Assembly: GCA_029747015.1 (NCBI GenBank)
Contig: JAKOGI010000449.1
Span: forward strand, 74,501-138,500
Source: Carnegiea gigantea
Lineage: Eukaryota > Streptophyta > Magnoliopsida > Caryophyllales > Cactaceae
Length of the DNA: 64,000 nt
Direction of reading: 5' to 3'
Shown: piece after piece, positions 27,501 to 41,200 of the stretch
How the letters are laid out: each line of letters opens with the position of its first letter
How positions within the stretch are numbered: the first letter of the stretch is position 1
The notes under the pieces: model-generated
Told to the model about the DNA's origin: nothing
What the model saw: the letters and a program-made list of their open reading frames with translations, nothing else
The model's database searches: none
Program-made: the position numbers and the translations under genes

Positions 27501-30500
27501 GTGAAGATTTCTACTCTTCAGATGATGAGTCAGGTGATGAAGATGAGGAATCGATAAACATGATTGTCCATCGGTTGAAGAGGATGTTTAAGTCAAAGAG
27601 ATTCGATCCTAAAAAATTCTATAAAAAGGTTTTAAAGACGAATGAAAGATCTTTAAAGGTAGAAAATTTTGTCATAACAATGAATCTGATATAGGTCCTT
27701 GTTTTTGTTGTGGATTGGTAGGGCGAGTAGTGAAAGATTGTCTAATCTCACAAAGAAGACTAGAAAACGAAAACAAAAGGCCAAGAAAGAGTTCAAGAAC
27801 ATAATGCTAGCCACATAGAGCGATAGCGATGCAAGCAATAGTGATGCCAATGAAGATCTAGAAGTCAATGTTGGTCTCATGGACAAAGAAGAACAACTTC
27901 AAGAAGAAAACAGCTAGCGTGAGAGCTCGAATGAGGTAAATTACTCCATATTTCTTGAATACTCTAAAAATGAATTGGCCCAAGCGTTGGTTAATTGCAT
28001 TGAATGTAAGCAAAAATAGTTGTCCAAAATAAAGTCTCTAAAGAAAGTCATTCGAGACTTATCATTTGAAAAGGAAGTTTTACAAAAGTCAAATGATGAA
28101 CTTCATATTAAGATTGATCCTCTTGAAACTGAGAAGCAAGAACTACAATCTAAATATGAAGATTTTGAAAAATTGGTTTTGAAGTTTTCAAAAGGACAAG
28201 AAAATTTGGACAAATTATTAGGCTCTCAAAGAATGTCATGCAATAAAGAAGGAATTGGGTATAATCCATTTAACAAAAAGAAAGTCTATAAGAACTTCTT
28301 TGTTCAATCAACGTCTCAAAGAAAATCTCATATTACATGCAATTGTTGCCTAAAGAATGGTCATATGTTTTATTCATGTTCTATTAGAAAATCTATCCCT
28401 AGATTAGTTCAAGTTTGGTATCGAAAGATGCAAAACCATCAATTGTGAATTGAGAGAAAATCCTCTCTTAAGATTAATAGGTTTCTTGAATTTTTATAGG
28501 TCAAAGCCATGGATAAGTTGTTGACTGTTGAGTTTTTAATGCCCTGAAATATAGCATAAGGCCTTGAAACTTAGGCAGAAGCTATGATGATACTGCCTAT
28601 AAATAGGTGAAACTCTTGAATTTTTATGTCAACATCGTAAATAATGATAATATTTGGATTCTTACGAAACAAAATGCGATATTAATTTGCATGATCTACT
28701 TCCTCTTTAAGGCATTTTGATTTCAAAATTTTGAGGTTTAATTTACTTAATTATCTTTGGAATATGAGCATGATCAATATTCCATTATATTCTATGCTAT
28801 TATGACATGCTATTGTTTTTGTGTATAGATGATATCTTGTATGTGATCTTTTTTTTTTTTTTCCTGGTTTTATAACTGTTATGATCCCTAATATTTACAT
28901 ACATGATGTTGCTTATTTCTATAAGGGAAGAATTATGTTACTGGATTATTCTGCTATAGCCCTAATGTATTCTTGAAGGGGAGAATTGTTGTATTGATGC
29001 TCTATATGTTGATCCCTTGTAATGCTCATCAGAATATCAAGTCAATGCATGCATTTTAGGATATATGATTTGATCAACATGCTAGTGCTTAATCCCTTAT
29101 ATTTTTTATGAGTGTCATTGATTTTTTAAGGGGGAGCTTATGTGTTTGCCATAATTTTTTATATGCTTTGCATTTTCTTTCTCCTTCTTGTGCCACCGTT
29201 TTGACGAAATACAAAAGGGAGAGAAGTATTTGGTAAACTTTCATGGAGTGTCATTCAAAATTGTATTGATCAGTTATTTTTATTGTTTTGCCTTTCATCA
29301 AAAAGGGGGAGATTGTTAGCTTCCCTCAAGTTTACAATGTGTTTTATTAATATGTTTTGTTGAAAAACAAAAAAGAGTTGGTCCATTGATATGCTTATTA
29401 TATCATAATTAGATTTTCCTTAGAATTACCATTGTTTTATCGTGTTATGATTTTAAGTGGATATTAACATGCTAAAACTACTTTGGAGATTTGTGATGGT
29501 TTATGAATTAAATTTAAATTTGTGATACTCTTGACATGATTTGAGGTGATATTATCTTGTAATAATGCTTGTTATCTTGGGAAGATTATATGTGTATATT
29601 TTAGAGAATATGGATTGATTTGGCTAGAATTATATGTAATTGATACATGCCCATTTTTCATAGAAAATAGTTGTAAAATGTTATTCTTAGTGATTTAATT
29701 GATCAGCAAAAAATTTAGAAAGTAATCGTTGCCTTAAATGTTGGCAAAGTTCGAAAAGGTAAACTGCTGAATCTTCAAGGGCTTGAAATCTATTGAAGAT
29801 GATATTCTCCCTACTTGATAATGATGGCTACTTACCTTTAAGGACACCAATAGCTATATGCTATTGACTATAAATATTGGAGCCTTTGAAACTTGGAGAC
29901 ACACAAGCGAAGAACAAGAACTAAGAGGCACACCTGCAAATAACATTCTCTTGGTCACTTAATTTATTGAGTTGTATTGTTCAAGTTGTAATTAGGTGGA
30001 ATGGTTAGAGTTGAACAGTTAACTCTACCAAGGTCTTGTTGAAATGTCAACTTGTGGCTTGGAACTTAAAGTAGGTGTACTATAGAGTTGTGTAATTTCT
30101 CCTAGTAAAATTGAGTTATTCCTATAGTTAGGGAACTCTAGGCGGGGACTGAGGCTAGTTGAGGCTCAACCTCGATAAAAAATACTTGTATCTTGTGCAC
30201 ATTTACTTTTTTGCATTTTATTTTAATTGTTTTGTGACTTTGGTCATCACCATATTCACCCCCTCTATAGTGATTCAATTGCCTATGAGTTTTTAGTGAA
30301 TCCAAAGGGAGTTCATGGAGTGGTATCGATGGTCATCGAAATCCTTCTCACTACGGTATAATGTCTGATGACAGCATTAACCTTCGTTGCTTTAGGGTTG
30401 GATCATAGGGAAGGGAAGGGAAGGAGAAAATATTGAACGTCTGCGTCTTTATTGTTAGAATAATTATTTACATGTCTTGGATTTTAAAAAAGTAAAAAAG

Positions 30501-33500
30501 GAAAATGTTGTGATGTGACGTCGATGTCAACTTCGTGTACAAGTTGGTCGTGCACTTCAAATTTGAGTGTAAAAACCTCCTAAGTTAACTAATTTCTCTC
30601 TTCTTCGATGGCCAATTGCTCACTTTCTCTACCTCATCGATAGGCCATTAGTTATTTCTCTCTCTTCCGCGGTGCCCGTTAGCTACTTTTACTCTTTGCG
30701 AATTGTTCAATTGTCATTTTCGTTCCCCTTCCAAATCTCAATTGTTATTCGCTCTCATGCAATGGACAAATGAGCAATTTTGTCTCTACTGCCAAATGTT
30801 AATTAACTTCTTCATTTGTCTCAATGGATAGCTCAATTAGCTGCTCTGTAGTTATCACTTTCTCTGTTTCTCATATATCTATCGTCTCACCTTTTCCTTC
30901 TCTATTTTTCTCTGTCTTCTTCCCTCTCGCTCCCACCCCTTACGTCTCACTTTCATAGGCGGAGCTATATTGGGGCAAGGGGGTCAATTGAGCCCCAGCT
31001 TTTTGGAAAAAAAATTAAATATGGAATATTTTTGTGGATAAAAAAAATAGATATATATTAATTGGTTCAAATACATTTCACAAACTTGTGCTTAGCAGGA
31101 TGGTTGGTTGCCCCCTTGTTTCAGGTGGTGGCGGGTGCAACTCTTGCTAGTTGCCACTCTTCTTGTACGGTCCCTTGTATGTTTTCTTTTTTTTGAGTTT
31201 TGGACATTTTTTTCCTCCTAATTTATGCAGCTGTCTCTTGACTCTCTCTGGTCTTTTGCTCGCCTCTCGACTCTTGCCAGCCCCTAGCCACTTACTCTCT
31301 CTCTCACTCTCTGTAGTTAGCCGTCGTCCGCCAACTGACCACTTGTGCCGGCAGTCGCCTCTGCTCCTCCTCAGCTCTCCTCCTAAATCCCAATCCCAAT
31401 TTGAGGTAATTCTCAAAAATACTCAATTTTTGTTTTTAATTTTATTATTTTGTAAATAATTATGTTTATTTTACTGATTTTAGTTAGATTTATGTTAAAT
31501 AATTGATTAATTTAGTAAATTATTCCTGATTCATGCATTGAAAAATGAGGATTTTAATCTAATTGTCCTCTTGGTTGAAGATTTAAAGTTGGGCTAATTT
31601 TGTTTGTAATTGTTTCCTTATTTATGTTTAGTTTACTAATTTTTATTGAATTTGTGTTGAATAAGTTGTTAATTTAGAGATTTACTCATCAATTAAAAAA
31701 AAAAATTAGGTTTTGCCTTTCTTGATTGAGAATTTAGAAATTAGAATTGGGGTAATTTATTGGTTGTTGTTTGTTTATTTGTGTTAAATTCATTGACTTT
31801 AGGCAAATTTGTGTTTGTTTATGATAAACACAAATTATCCCAATTCTAATTCCTAAATTCTCAATCAAAAAAGGCAAAACCTAATTTTTAGAAATATTAA
31901 AGTTTATATTATGTGTATTATTAATCTTGCCCCTCATTGGTTTGAATCCCGGCTCCGCCCCTACTCACTTTGCGGGCCGATATTCACTTTTTCCTCTCTT
32001 TTTATGCCTCTAGGAGAAAGGTTCTTCCTAAAAAAATCCACAAAAACTATACATATCATGCAATAATCATTTTATATTGCATCGAATAATGAAATTTTGA
32101 TATAACATCAGTTTACCTTCAAAAAATGTTTCCCATAAACAATAATTTTTGACAAAAGATGTTTCCCCACAATTAAATACCACCAAAACAGAAAATTGCT
32201 TGTAGAGATTTAGAACTTACAGCGGTGACAACGACACCGGCAACAATGCCAGTTTTGACAGCAATGGGAAAATAAGGCGAGCTAAGTGCAAAGTCCTTAA
32301 AAGACGGTGGATTTAAACCCTCCTTCAAGTCTCCAATCTGTGAATGTATACATTCATAAATCAACTTCATCAGACGCTCTATGCATTGATTTATTCCCAA
32401 AATCTAAGTTTTCATGTATTAAGTAGTCACAGTTGAATTTAAATGCTATTCATACGACATGTTTTATTCCACATTAAATGATTTGTGTGATTTGCAGTAT
32501 AGGTAATCCTGTTGTGTTGAATAGTTGCATGCTAATACAATATAACATTTATGTCATCTGATGTAATCCAACAACGAAATTAAACATGGTATAATATATG
32601 ATATTAAATTTCATGGCTCTGTTCATAAAGTTCTATTCCATATCAATGTAGGTGCCTTAAGTGGTTTGACACTCAGTACCCTTAAATAAGATCTTATATT
32701 CAAGTCTCATAAGGTAATTAAAAAAAAAAAATTGTGTTCAGAAGTGGACCTATAATAACTCGATTCTTGTAAATACCATTCCATGTAATCAGTATTTCGT
32801 ATTATACATCACTTGACCAGAATGGCATACATTTTGGGTCTTTTGGAATCAACCTCTCTACGGACAGGGATGCCGATAGAGGTAAAGTTGCCTATATTTG
32901 GATCTCTCCATACCCCGCGAAAGCAGGAACCACACTGAAAGGAGGTGGTGGTGGTGTTATTGAATAGAATGGCATACAATACCAAATTATTTAATGGAGC
33001 AGGGAAAGGGCTATGACTTGCTTCTAGACTCTCATAAATGTTTTTTTTTTTTTTTTTTTGGGCACCCAAGAGAGGAAAAAAAAAAAAAAAGTGATTTTGA
33101 GTCTTTGACACGTCCACTTGCCGGGATGGCCTAGCCCAACGACGCCCAAGTTGGTTGACGATTATGGGCCCACCAATGATGGTTCTCTTCAGTTTAAGTA
33201 CTAGTGTCCAAAGTCAAGCAATTAATTTAAATGAAATATTAAATATGTTGTAAAGCAAAATACTGAAATACCAAAGAATAAAGTATTTAGAACTTGTTCA
33301 TTTCATTAGAAAATAAAGGTCAGAAAATGGATGAAGTTGGTTGAAGTGGATTGAAGTAGATATTTTTTTACTGGAGTAGGTTGAAGTGGGTTAAAGTTGG
33401 TATTCTTGTTATATAATAGGGAGAAGTTGGTTAAAATAGTATATTAAAGCGGGTTGAAATTAGATGAAATATGTTGAAGTTAGTATTTTTTTTATTGAAA

Positions 33501-36500
33501 CTCGGAAAGTGGGTTGAAGTTAGTAAATTGGAATTTACCAACGAAAAAAAACAGTGACTTAATTAGGAAGTATGGATTAACAATCAAGTTGGCCGATGTG
33601 ATCTGAGATTGTTAGGATTGATGGGCAATGCTCGTCTACAGGTAGAAATGTTACTGCTTACAGTTCATTTATTTCTGGGATGTATTCTTTTCAACTTATG
33701 GTAAATACTTATTGATACTTACCATTGAAATGTATTGAAGCATACTGAATTGTGCTGAATCGGTTTATATTTAATAATAATTAAGCCAAAAAAATGTATT
33801 CATAGGGCATGTTCTTTTCAACTTGTGGTAAGTACTTATTATTAGCATTTGGCACATTTTAGCACAATTTAGCATAGTTAAGTACATTTCAGCATTATTT
33901 AGCATAATTCAGTATAATTTAGTATAATTCAATACAATTTAACACTTATGAAAGTACATAATTGACTAGATTGTGATTAAATTTAAATTACATGTTCTTA
34001 TTATTTATCAATAATTGTACTTATTTGACTAACATAAATAGATTTATTATTGTTATTGTAGAATTCATTTAAAATTTAATTTTAAATGAATTTTACATTA
34101 TATAATGAAGTAAAATATTTCACACTTTCAAGTATAATATAAAAAAATTAATATTATTGTATTCATTAAATGTACATTATTTGATGATTATTATCTAATA
34201 TAAGTACATAAATTTTTCATGAGTTATTTAAAAACTGCATACTTATTCTAAGAATGTAACTAAAATTGAAAGACAAATTTTTAAGACAATTTTTTTAAAA
34301 AATATTGCTATTCATAAATTAATAATTTTATTACCAACTTTTATATTCAATATATTCTTATATCTAATTTTTTCCTATCTCTTGAGAAATAAAGAATTAC
34401 CCTATCTTCTTCTCCTCCTCCTAAATACATCCCACTAATAAATGGGAATTATTTTATTGTGGAGAGCACAAATCCTGCCACTGACTACAGCATCTAGCGA
34501 TAATATCAACTTGTAATTTACTAATAACTACCTAGAAATGTGTGTTTTAAGTATTTACAGTTATAATTATTTTTAAAATTGAATTAATTTTGCGATCCAT
34601 TGCTAAGGATACAGGAAATTATTATGTTAATAATAGCAAATGCAAACTAAGTATAAATTTGTAAATTAATTGTCGATTACACATATTATTTAAAAAACTC
34701 ATTTAAATTTTAATTTACAAAGACCATAGCATATAAAATACAACTCGTTGAAGAATGATCATATTCTACAACAACAAAAATAAAAATGTATTTATAAGTG
34801 CTCATTTAATTTTCATTGTATAAAATACTTACCCAACTACACACACACAGAGTTAATTACTATTAATCCCTAATTATGTAAACTCATTCAGCACGATTTA
34901 GATGTTTTAGCCTGTTTTAGTATGTTTTAGTAATAAGTATCAATAAGTATTTATCATAAGTCTAAAAGAACATGCCCATAAATTTGTTTAAATGTGTATA
35001 CACCAAAGATAGGTAATTGTAAATGCATAATTATTTATGAATGAATTTGTTTAATCGATATGTATGATATACAGATAGTTTGTGAATATATTTACTATTT
35101 GAAGTGATTAGTATTAACAGAAAACTAGTTGTAACAGAGTGCTTTGCATGGATAGTGTAAATTTTTTTAATGATTAATGAATATCTAATTTATCGTCATA
35201 ATAACTTCAATATTGATGTCATTTTCAGAGTGTTTATATATCTATTTGGTAGATGTAATTTAGGAATTTCTTTCTTTATACCAAAAAATAATAATAATCT
35301 ATTTGTTGGATGTAATTTTTTTATCCCTTGTGATTTGAATAATAGCAATGTCATCTAATCTTTACCTTTGTTAATGTATAATAAGTCAATCATATGATTC
35401 ACGCAAGCGATAGCTAGAGGTATTTGGACTTGTTCAATACATGCATGAGGGAAATTAGCAAAGTCTTATTCATTGCATTGATATAAGGAATGCTGAGATT
35501 CATGAATTTTCAAATAAAGATGAGTCATATTAAATTAGTTTATAGAATATAATTACTTGGTTTACATCAAGAGTTGGGTACCTAAAATTATACAAAACTT
35601 TTAAAAAATAGAAAAGGAAAACAAAGAACGAATCGTATAGGATGATAAATATGCCCTGGCCCAAACAACTAATATATTCTATTTTCATTTTTTATATTAG
35701 ATTTTATGTATTGTTAGAGGTAATAGATTCCATCATTAGTTTTATTTTGAAAATAATTATAATCAGAACTATAGAGAGTATACATGAACATAATTTGGAG
35801 TTGAAAGTTGTTAGAGGAAGAGGAGGGAGATAGGGTAAAAAATAAAGACAGCATTGTTAGCAACATCAATATAAATTGGAGTTCAAAGTTGTCAGTAAAA
35901 TAATTAATTGGTCCTGCAAATATTTTTCGAAAAATTCATGAGTTAATTTATTAGGTTCTTCAAATAATTATGTAATTTTAGAAAACTCAGGACATACTTA
36001 TGTAATCAATAAATTATTTCCTCAAAATCATTAGAATTTTACAATTACAATAATAAACCTATTTATATTATTAGCATCCCTTCTGTCCCACTAAAGCTAT
36101 CAAAACTTTCCTTTGTGAATGTTCCAAAAGAATTGTCAAAATTTTTTATTGAGTAGAGAAAATAACTTTCATTTGATACATTAGAGTAATAAATGACGTT
36201 GTTGTATTTTTCTAGTATTCCAAATTTGACAACTTCGATGGGATGAAGCGAGTCAAAGAAGTTCAATTATTGAAAACAATTAGGTGATTTAGGTTTAATC
36301 ACAATCTAATTCATAAGTACTTTTTACAAGTGATAAATTATGCTGAATTGTACTAAATTATACTGAATTGCATGGTATTAAATTGTGTTTAGTTGTGCTA
36401 AATTGTGCTGAAATGTGCTGAATGCTGAGGATAATTACTTTTCGTAAGTTAAAAAGAACATGTCATTGGATACTATTCGTCACCACATTTTATATTAGGT

Positions 36501-38190
36501 TTGAATCTAGGTTTGCTAATTTTAAAAATAGCTTGTCCAAATTAAGCGATGGATCAAGTTCAATTCGATTGTGAGTTGAGTGATTTTGTACATTCATCTC
36601 TAAATTGGTTTGCTTCATGTAAAGCATCACGTGCAATATTTGAAAGTATCAATCATAAACTAGTTGAGAAGTGAGGAGGGGGGGGGGGTTTGGAGCTCTT
36701 ACCACTGCAGTGCCATGTCTTTCAGCATGGGTGAGATACGCGACAAGGCTTCCCACAATCACTGAAGTCAATGGAGCGATTGCTGATATCCAAAACAACT
36801 TTGCCCTCCTTTTGCTCTGCATAAATTATTTCATTTTAAACAAAGTTGAATTGTTAATTCAATTGCTTCAATAAGTGAGATTGTCCGATCTTAGCTATTA
36901 TTTCATTTTAAAAATGCATATTTTTAAAGTTGGAAAAGCCCTTTATAAGTAAAGCAAGTCCCCGTGGGAAATAAAACATATCATTGAACAAAATGTCATC
37001 ATGAAATTGATTTAAAAGAATTTAAAAAAACTTTGAGCATTTTTAAAATATAAAATCCCTTTGACAATGTCCAAATTACCTTTTGCAAATGTTCTTCAGT
37101 AACAGTAAATTAATTCTCCTGCTTACTTTAATTTTAATCTTAAAAATAATTAAAAATAACAATTATTAACCAAAAAGGTTCTCTATGAACAAACTTACTA
37201 TATATCTAGTGAGGAGGAGGGAGAAGAAGAAAAAACATCCCAATGTGGCACTTTCCCATCGCCACTGCAATTTAGAAAACATGAGAAATATATCAGTACT
37301 TTCTAGTATGTTCAACATGTCCCTTCAAGACTGCAACCTTGATTTTAGGACAAAATTTATCTAAGATATACCTTGCATATTTGAATTTTGATTTGCGTTT
37401 TCTACATTCTATAACAAAAACTAAACATAACATACGAGAAGCTATATGACCATCGGCTACATTCTAGTTAAAATTTTCTACGACAAAATTTATGTGCACA
37501 CATAATATACTTGGATTTATGTTTTGCATCTCTACTGAACATAGCATACTATAAGCTATAAAACATCACGGTACATTATATTTGCAAATGTGCTCTTGCC
37601 CGCTAAAAGTAATTCTTCTTATAAATAGGAGGGCAATTACACTGATTGAATTACTATAGTTAGACATAGAACAATATTCATAAACTAGATTATAAAATTT
37701 AAATGAGAATTCGAAACAACAACCATAACTGTTATAATGGGTCACACTTACGTGGTGTCTGATTTTTATGTGGTGTCTAATTAAACAACGACAATAACAT
37801 AATATTATGTTCCTTTCATTTCTTTCAATTATTTACAAATAAAAAAAATAGCAACAGTATAATAGGAAGCCAAGTCTGATATATATTTAATATGTCTAAA
37901 GCATTAGTACTAATTATTTGGCTAAAATTTTATTATTCCTTAATAACAGGAAGCGAATTTGGGGAAGAATTACTTAGATTTGTTTTGAGAAAGACAGTGG
38001 TAATTAGCTAGCAAATTAAGCAAGGGGGGGAACAAAATAAAGTGCCTACCATGGCAAGCAATGCAACGGTTGGGGGTTTTTTTTGTTTTTTTCCCCATCA
38101 AGTCAATGTAATGGATATTGCTTGGATGCAATACTGATCCAAAAATGACATTCTGCTTTAATTATGAACATAATTTATATGACAAACGCA

Positions 38191-38272
<82 letters not shown>

Positions 38273-41200
38273 AAGAGAGAGAGAGAGGGCAGGTGCCTGG
38301 TGGTGTTGAGAGACGACGAAGCGCATGACGGATACAAGATCAGTATCTTCAGTGAAATGGTGAAGTCCAAGCATTCCTTTGAGCTGTTGCAAGCACACTA
38401 CTATAGCCGCACCCCCTACGAACCCCACAATGGTTGCATGTGATAGTAAATCCACTATCAACCCTAATCTGCAATTAATTAAACATTCTCTCCATTCATA
38501 TTCTGACCATTTATCAAATTAATTTCAAATCATTTCGATGAGACTGTTTTTCTAAATTACCTGTATGGTGTAAACAATACTCATCGTGTGCATAATAATT
38601 GGCAATCTATAACTGAGTTAAACTTATCAATTTGACAAAAATGTGAACAATGTACTTTGGATAAATATTAAACTTTCTTGTAATGTGCATATGCATAAGC
38701 TAGTATCTTATATGTTGAATGCACTTTAGTCTATAGAAGTTATAATTCTTATAGTTTGTTGGATTTTTTAGAGTATCAAACATATTACTGGACCTTCAAT
38801 TATTAGCTGAAACTTTTAGTTGAATTAATTCGTGAACATGGTATTAAAGACTTTCTAGGGAGAGGTGTGAGGGCCGAATTTCAACAACCTCCTTATTTAA
38901 CATTACACAAGGTAAAGGGAAAAAACAAACATTTATGGCAATTACGCTTCAAACTTGGGGCCATCATGCTTGAAAGGGTGTGTTGAAGAATGAAACATAT
39001 TCTTAGACAGCCGCCAATTTGAGATTTTCATTGAGTTGGTTTTTGATCAAGGTTGGAATATTATAATGGGAGAATTTCAAATTTTTATTCAGACAGTTTA
39101 AGTTATTTTAAATAATATCATTGCACAAAATACTTTGTTCTACTTGCACATATGTAAGCCATGATATATCAAAATCCATCTTTCATATATATATCTATAT
39201 ATACAATGATACTATTTTTAAATTATTATTTTTTTCATTATTAGCAACTTTGGAAATGAAATAGAAAGTGATATTCAAGTACATATCAAGACCTAAAAAA
39301 ATAAAAATAAAAATCTGTGGAACGAAACAATCATATATCATATATATAGTACAAAAACTGAATGGGTTGAATGCGTTAATGGTGTTTTGACAAGTGGCAA
39401 ATCCCTATTGGCTATCTTATATTTATGTCAATACTTTGTGATTATACTTTATTTCATTAATTTAACTATCATCGATTTTATTACCAATATTTAAGTATCA
39501 ATGTTAAATTATTGTTTTTTATTCAATGGTTCTACCAGTTACGAATTTATAAATTGATTGGTTTGATATTCTAGTTGTCATCATTCATTATCCAAATTTG
39601 AAGAGATGTGCCCCCAGGCCAAACGACATTAAACATATAAAAAAAAATAAATAAAAAATATGTATTCTGTGCTAACATGAAGTATAAAAGATAGGAGAAC
39701 AAAATTTATGTTGGAGGTTTTTTATAAAATAACAAAAAAAAGGAAAAAAAGGTGAAAAAGTTTGTATCAAACAGTATACACATATAATGATTATGTATTT
39801 AACTGTGAGATATGTAAATACATTTATCATATATGATTTGATATTTTTATATATCTTCTATTTTTCTTTTTTGAGTAAAAGCGTCTTAAATAATGATGTT
39901 TATTTTACAAATATAATAGGATCATTAGGCACTTATATTCGTGAGATTTATTTTGCAAATATGTCCACAAGGACCCCTAACTAAATTGTAGCATATAGGA
40001 GTTGAGACCCAAACTTGCCTTATCTTTAAAATAATCTTGTATCTTTTAAGAACTAACTACAAATTGATACACTATGGTACATATTAAATTACATGCAATC
40101 CTTCTATTTCAAATTTCTTATTATATGATAAATGCATTTACATGCTTCAAGGATATATATACAATTATCATATATGTATGTCGTTTGACACTAACATCTT
40201 CACCCCCTTTTTTCCTCTTTTTGTTATTTTTTTTTAAAAAATCATATAATATAAGAATTGTTCTCTTATCATGTTAAAAATAGTGTCCAACTAAGAACAT
40301 AGTTGTCAATTCAAGCAGTACTTCAAAAATAAAATAAATTTATGTAGATATTTTTTAGTATTCAATTAGTTAAACATATTAGTACTTCTAATTAAAATAA
40401 ATAATAAAATCACATACTCTTTGAAGAAAAATAATATGATCATAAAATTTTCACACATATTAGTACGAAGCACAGGATGCGCACTAGTTATCATATGATT
40501 CTTAGAAGTCAATAATCCATACTTTGAACACATTGGATGCCCGTAATCTATACTTAAGAGAAAACGTCCATCACTTTACTTTAGGATATTTATTTTTCAT
40601 ATACCGTCACCAAGTGAAACATACTTTGACTTGTGAACTTGATCTTATAAGTTAGACATCACATATGACTCATACACTAGGAGATATGAATGAAATATAT
40701 CATCTACATGAAACAACTAAGCTAACACATCATCAAATCATTGAGTCAAAATATTTATAATTCTGTATTCATGCAAAGAAAATAAATATCCCTAGCGTTC
40801 GGGATGAAACGACGAGGCAGTATATTTATAACATGCAAATGGTGATATTAAAAAAAGATAAAATATATTATTTACATATAAGAAGCTAGCTATTACATCA
40901 TCAAGTCACTAACTCAAATTAAGTCTGACTTGGTGATTGTATATGCAAACTCAATACTCTCAAAGCACAAACATTTGGTGATGTTTCTTAAGTATAGACT
41001 AATTTAATGCCAGCACAGTGTAGATTATTGACATCAAAAATCCTAAATACAACAAAATATAATGGCTCATTAACACAGTTACTAATTTTTTAAAATATTA
41101 GGTTTTAAACCCATGTATAAATTTGTAGTGAGAACAATATCTTTAATATTAATCAACATACTTTATCATATTAACTTTATGTATTAATTCTTAAATCTAT

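Noticed and set aside
31147..31459. Frames of 89 and 102 codons on opposite strands
   Set aside because: CT-rich interior of a hAT-like element; no known domain.
36063..36266. 67-codon minus frame in intron 5
   Set aside because: AT-rich middle of the long-inverted-repeat element, no transposase motif.
38158..38461. Open frames running through the TA microsatellite
   Set aside because: The Ile-Tyr repeats are microsatellite read-through; only the part upstream of CAG at 38297 is exon 3.
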